From: Pradoshia eiseniae
GTDB lineage: Bacteria; Bacillota; Bacilli; Bacillales; Pradoshiaceae
Length of the DNA stretch: 64,000 nt
Direction of reading: 5' to 3'
Assembly: GCF_002946355.1 (NCBI RefSeq)
Contig: NZ_PKOZ01000004.1
Span: forward strand, 1 to 64,000
This document shows positions 61,547 to 64,000 of the stretch, in pieces (position 1 is the first letter of the stretch; each line of letters begins with the position of its first letter). The position numbers were made by a program, and so were the translations under genes. The notes under the pieces are model-generated. The model made no database searches. It was not told where the DNA came from and saw only the letters and a program-made list of their open reading frames with translations.

Positions 61547-61903
61547 TCAACCTTTTGGCTTAAAGACTAGCGCCGCTAAGAATCCAAATACGACTGCTGC
61601 AGAAATGCCAGATGAGGTGATTTCAAACATACCTGTCAAAACACCAACAAGTCCATGCTGGTTCGCTTCCTGCATGGCCCCATTAACGAGAGAATTCCCG
61701 AAGCTGACAATCGGAATCGTTGCGCCGGCACCAGCGAAATTGGCAAGCGGCTCATACAAACTAAAGCCTCCAAGGACAGCTCCAGTAACGACCAATAAGC
61801 TCATCGTATGGGCAGGTGTCAGTTTGGCAATATCAAAGAGAAGCTGCCCAACGACACAAATCAGCCCCCCTACAACAAAAGCCCAAAAAAACATTGCTAG
61901 CAT
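61547..61903 (-). CDS. spoVAE: Stage V sporulation protein AE (SpoVAEb)
   Basis: 118 residues with four hydrophobic helices; [19 protein letters not shown] at the start and [23 protein letters not shown] (about 58-80) are shared with SpoVAC. Part of the channel in the spore inner membrane that loads and releases dipicolinic acid. Last gene of spoVAC-spoVAD-spoVAE, 17 bases after spoVAD. spoVAA, spoVAB and spoVAF are not seen in the window, so this may be a short spoVA operon. Confidence 0.95.
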   Translation of the reverse strand: MLAMFFWAFVVGGLICVVGQLLFDIAKLTPAHTMSLLVVTGAVLGGFSLYEPLANFAGAGATIPIVSFGNSLVNGAMQEANQHGLVGVLTGMFEITSSGISAAVVFGFLAALVFKPKG

Positions 61904-61920
61904 AAGCTTTCCTCCCTTCC

Positions 61921-62937
61921 CTACTCCATCTCAATCGATACAGCATGTGCAATACACGGAATCGATTCATTTTGCTGCACGGTCAGCGGCGAAAGCAAGG
62001 CTCCTGTCGCTGCCAATAGTATCCGTTTATACGTTCCTTTTTTCATCTCATTCAATAAATGGCCGTAAAGGACCGTCGCCGAACAGCCAGCCCCGCTGCC
62101 GCCTGATTGCACGTTCTGATCATCCTTATACAGCATGAGACCGCAATCACGAAACTGACCATCCTTTAATTTCAGTCCCTTTTGCTCAAGCAAATCAAGC
62201 GCGGTCGCCTGACCGATTTTGCCGAGGTCGCCAGTCACGATTAAATCATAATGATCCGGCTTTAAGTTAAAATCATTGAAATGGGCAGAGATGGTATCTG
62301 CCGCAGCCGGCGCCATCGCCCCTCCCATATTAAACGGGTCTGTCATGCCTAAATCAATCACTTTCCCGATTGTGGCGCTTTTGACGACAATTTGGTTCTT
62401 GGCTGCATTCTTATTTTGCTCAAGCAATGCGGTTCCTGCACCGGTTACAGTCCACTGAGCGGTCGGCGGCTTTTGCCCGCCATATTCAGTCGGATAGCGG
62501 AATTGCTTCTCAATAGCGGCGTTATGACTTGAAGCTCCCGTCAATACCTTTTCAGCTCCGCGATAATTAACGATAAAGGCTGCCAGGGCAAGTCCTTCCA
62601 TTGATGTGGAACATGCCCCGAATAAGCCTATGTATGGAATCGCCAATTTCCTTGCTGCAAAGCTCGTCGGTGTAATTTGATTCACTAAATCTCCTGCAAA
62701 TAAAAATTGGATGTCCTCATTCTTTAAGCCTTTCTTCTCAATCGCACACCCTGCTGCTTCTTCAAGCAGGACACGATGGGCTTTCTCATAGGAATCTTCC
62801 TTTAGCCATAAATCATCATGGATAATGTCAAAATCATCCCTAAGATTCCCTTGACCTTCAAAGGGGCCTACGCTGACGCCCGTGGATGTAATCACAGGCT
62901 GATTCTGAAAAACCCAAGATTGTTTGCCACTCAGCAT
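61921..62937 (-). CDS. spoVAD: Stage V sporulation protein AD
   Basis: 338 residues with a thiolase/FabH-like fold that binds dipicolinic acid at the inner-membrane surface. [27 protein letters not shown] is the conserved N-terminus; [15 protein letters not shown] carries the Cys of the ancestral thiolase site; [18 protein letters not shown] is near the end. Middle gene of the operon: 2 bases after spoVAC and 17 before spoVAE. Expressed in the forespore under SigG in Bacillus. Confidence 0.97.
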   Translation of the reverse strand: MLSGKQSWVFQNQPVITSTGVSVGPFEGQGNLRDDFDIIHDDLWLKEDSYEKAHRVLLEEAAGCAIEKKGLKNEDIQFLFAGDLVNQITPTSFAARKLAIPYIGLFGACSTSMEGLALAAFIVNYRGAEKVLTGASSHNAAIEKQFRYPTEYGGQKPPTAQWTVTGAGTALLEQNKNAAKNQIVVKSATIGKVIDLGMTDPFNMGGAMAPAAADTISAHFNDFNLKPDHYDLIVTGDLGKIGQATALDLLEQKGLKLKDGQFRDCGLMLYKDDQNVQSGGSGAGCSATVLYGHLLNEMKKGTYKRILLAATGALLSPLTVQQNESIPCIAHAVSIEME

Positions 62938-62939
62938 AA

Positions 62940-63410
62940 TTACCCTCCTATTATCATTTGATATATTTGTTTAATCAGGGCGATGACAAAGGCAGAGAAA
63001 ACCCCGAAAACAATAACGGACCCGGCCAATTTGAATATATTGCTTCCAACTCCAAGGACGAGCCCCTCTGTCCGATGCTCAATTGCAGCTGATATGACCG
63101 AGTTCCCGAAACCTGTCACCGGAACGGCACTGCCTGCGCCTGCAAATTGGCCAATCCGGTCATACACCCCAAATCCCGTCAATAGCATTGCTATAAAGAT
63201 CATCGTTGCAACAGTCGGATTACCCGCTGTCTGCTCTGTAAAATTAAAGAAAAAGATATAAAAGTACGTAATAAGCTGTCCAACAAGGCAGAAGCAGCCC
63301 CCTACCCAAAAAGCCTTCAGACAATTCTTTAAAACCGGACGCTTTGTTTCATACTTTTGCTCTAATTGTTCATATTGTTTCTGCTCAGGTGTCTTATTGT
63401 TTTTTGCCAC
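62940..63410 (-). CDS. spoVAC: Stage V sporulation protein AC
   Basis: 156 residues: charged N-terminus (KTPEQKQYEQLEQKYETKRP) and four or five membrane helices with the AC/AE signature GAGSAVPVTGFGNSVISAAIEH (about 93-114). Mechanosensitive membrane channel for dipicolinic acid and early osmolyte release on germination. First of the three spoVA genes. It lies 13 bases after the YhcN-like lipoprotein gene, so all four probably share one forespore transcript. Confidence 0.96.
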   Translation of the reverse strand: MAKNNKTPEQKQYEQLEQKYETKRPVLKNCLKAFWVGGCFCLVGQLITYFYIFFFNFTEQTAGNPTVATMIFIAMLLTGFGVYDRIGQFAGAGSAVPVTGFGNSVISAAIEHRTEGLVLGVGSNIFKLAGSVIVFGVFSAFVIALIKQIYQMIIGG

Positions 63411-63423
63411 TTATATCACCTAC

Positions 63424-63894
63424 CTATGTCATTTCTTTTTCTAGATCCATAATTTTCCCAAACCATTTCTTCGCTTTCTCTTTCGGATAGCCTTTATCCT
63501 GGACCTGAACAATCAATTCAACGACTTCAAGAAATATTTTCATATCACTTGAGATGACGATGTCATATCCTTTGAATTTCTTGTTAAGATCCTTCGTTAA
63601 ATCCTTATCAATGGATGCCATCTTGAAGCGTTTCATATGCTTCACTTTATAGGCAACCAAAATTTCCTTGCCCTTTTGCACGACGGCCACATCATAAATT
63701 TCATCATGATCAGCAACCGTCTTCTTAATTTTTTCAAGCGGTGCTTCCTTATTTCCGCCTAAATAGACAGGCTCCATATCCACTGAGGAAATGAGCGATC
63801 GAATTGCTTCCTTGCTGCTCGAATCGCCTGCACATCCCCCTAAAAGAACGACGAATAGAAGCATAGATATGGATACCATATAGATTTTCCTCAT
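63424..63894 (-). CDS. YhcN/YlaJ-family sporulation lipoprotein
   Basis: 156 residues; lipobox LGGC (Cys21) and a YhcN/YlaJ domain with EKIKKTVADHDEIYDVAVVQKGKEILVAYKVKHMKRFKM, then LTKDLNKKFKGYDIVISSDMKIF. YhcN is an inner spore membrane lipoprotein of B. subtilis; members influence germination. It precedes spoVAC by 13 bases. Upstream on the minus strand, GAATA and TATAGTA 15 bases apart weakly resemble a forespore sigma-G/F promoter. Confidence 0.85.
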   Translation of the reverse strand: MRKIYMVSISMLLFVVLLGGCAGDSSSKEAIRSLISSVDMEPVYLGGNKEAPLEKIKKTVADHDEIYDVAVVQKGKEILVAYKVKHMKRFKMASIDKDLTKDLNKKFKGYDIVISSDMKIFLEVVELIVQVQDKGYPKEKAKKWFGKIMDLEKEMT

Positions 63895-63970
63895 ATTTTC
63901 ACCCCTACTATAAAACTCACTCGATGTTATTCTTTGCTCGATTTGACATTTTATCCGCCTTGCTTACAAT

Positions 63971-64000
63971 AAAGAAACCGCCGCATATGCGACGGTTTCT
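63971..64000 (-). terminator. Terminator-like hairpin at the window end
   Basis: AGAAACCG-TCGCATATGCG-GCGGTTTCT (minus strand), followed by TTTATTG. It probably ends a gene lying beyond the window. Confidence 0.65.

Overview
The window reads as chromosome from a low-GC, endospore-forming Bacillaceae species. Support comes from SpoVAC/SpoVAD/SpoVAE, a YhcN-type lipoprotein, SpoVIF, a YjcZ-type Gly-rich peptide, CotS/CotSA/CotF-like coat proteins, a SinR-like regulator, a CwlO-like hydrolase, and Bacillus-type gene neighbourhoods (yjcD/F/G/H, and cotS-cotSA next to ytdA-ytcA). I cannot name the species. No phage, IS transposase or CRISPR array is visible; nearly all genes are intact.

Layout. 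0.2-5.6 kb: CwlO-like endopeptidase, then a GAF-LuxR regulator divergent from a three-gene operon of DUF6230/DUF6114-like secreted or membrane proteins that I associate mainly with actinobacteria. 5.6-15.4 kb: ordinary metabolic and transport genes (DUF1643, AEC and MFS transporters, GalT/HIT-like protein, SinR-like regulator with an EpsM-like acetyltransferase, a lone tRNA-Val, CstA, an alpha/beta hydrolase), with one gene-free stretch of about 0.9 kb. 15.8-24.1 kb: arabino-oligosaccharide uptake and hydrolysis locus (AraN/P/Q-like ABC importer, DUF624, GH51 arabinofuranosidase, GH3 glycosidase), with AraR-like operators and a cre site over the promoter. 25.8-28.2 kb: Fur-box ferredoxin reductase and a MifM-like arrest-peptide leader ahead of a second YidC. 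28.3-32.9 kb: spore-coat polysaccharide genes. 32.9-37.7 kb: RND pump with divergent TetR regulator, and an azoreductase. 38.2-43.1 kb: eutH-eutA-eutB-eutC, a microcompartment-free, B12-dependent ethanolamine operon. 43.3-45.6 kb: divergent four-gene operon encoding a monooxygenase-fold protein, a helical protein, a CarH-like cobalamin sensor and a PAS-STAS (RsbR-like) protein. 46.5-49.0 kb: preQ1 riboswitch and queDECF. 49.5-64 kb: Spo0E-like peptide, TIGR01777 epimerase, two tandem ATP-grasp ligases, YqcI/YcgG protein, SRAP protein, CotF-like and PgpA-like proteins, YjcH-YjcG-YjcF, the YjcD helicase, sporulation peptides and the spoVAC-D-E cluster.

Most notable observations: (1) the cobalamin-sensor/STAS operon, a candidate B12- or light-input stressosome module beside a B12-dependent catabolic operon; (2) a MifM-type force-sensing leader with a visible hairpin that hides the yidC2 Shine-Dalgarno sequence; (3) a preQ1 riboswitch followed by two successive terminator hairpins enclosed by a long-range pairing; (4) the DUF6230/DUF6114 operon with its own regulator. 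All family names come from reading the protein sequences; no database search was run.
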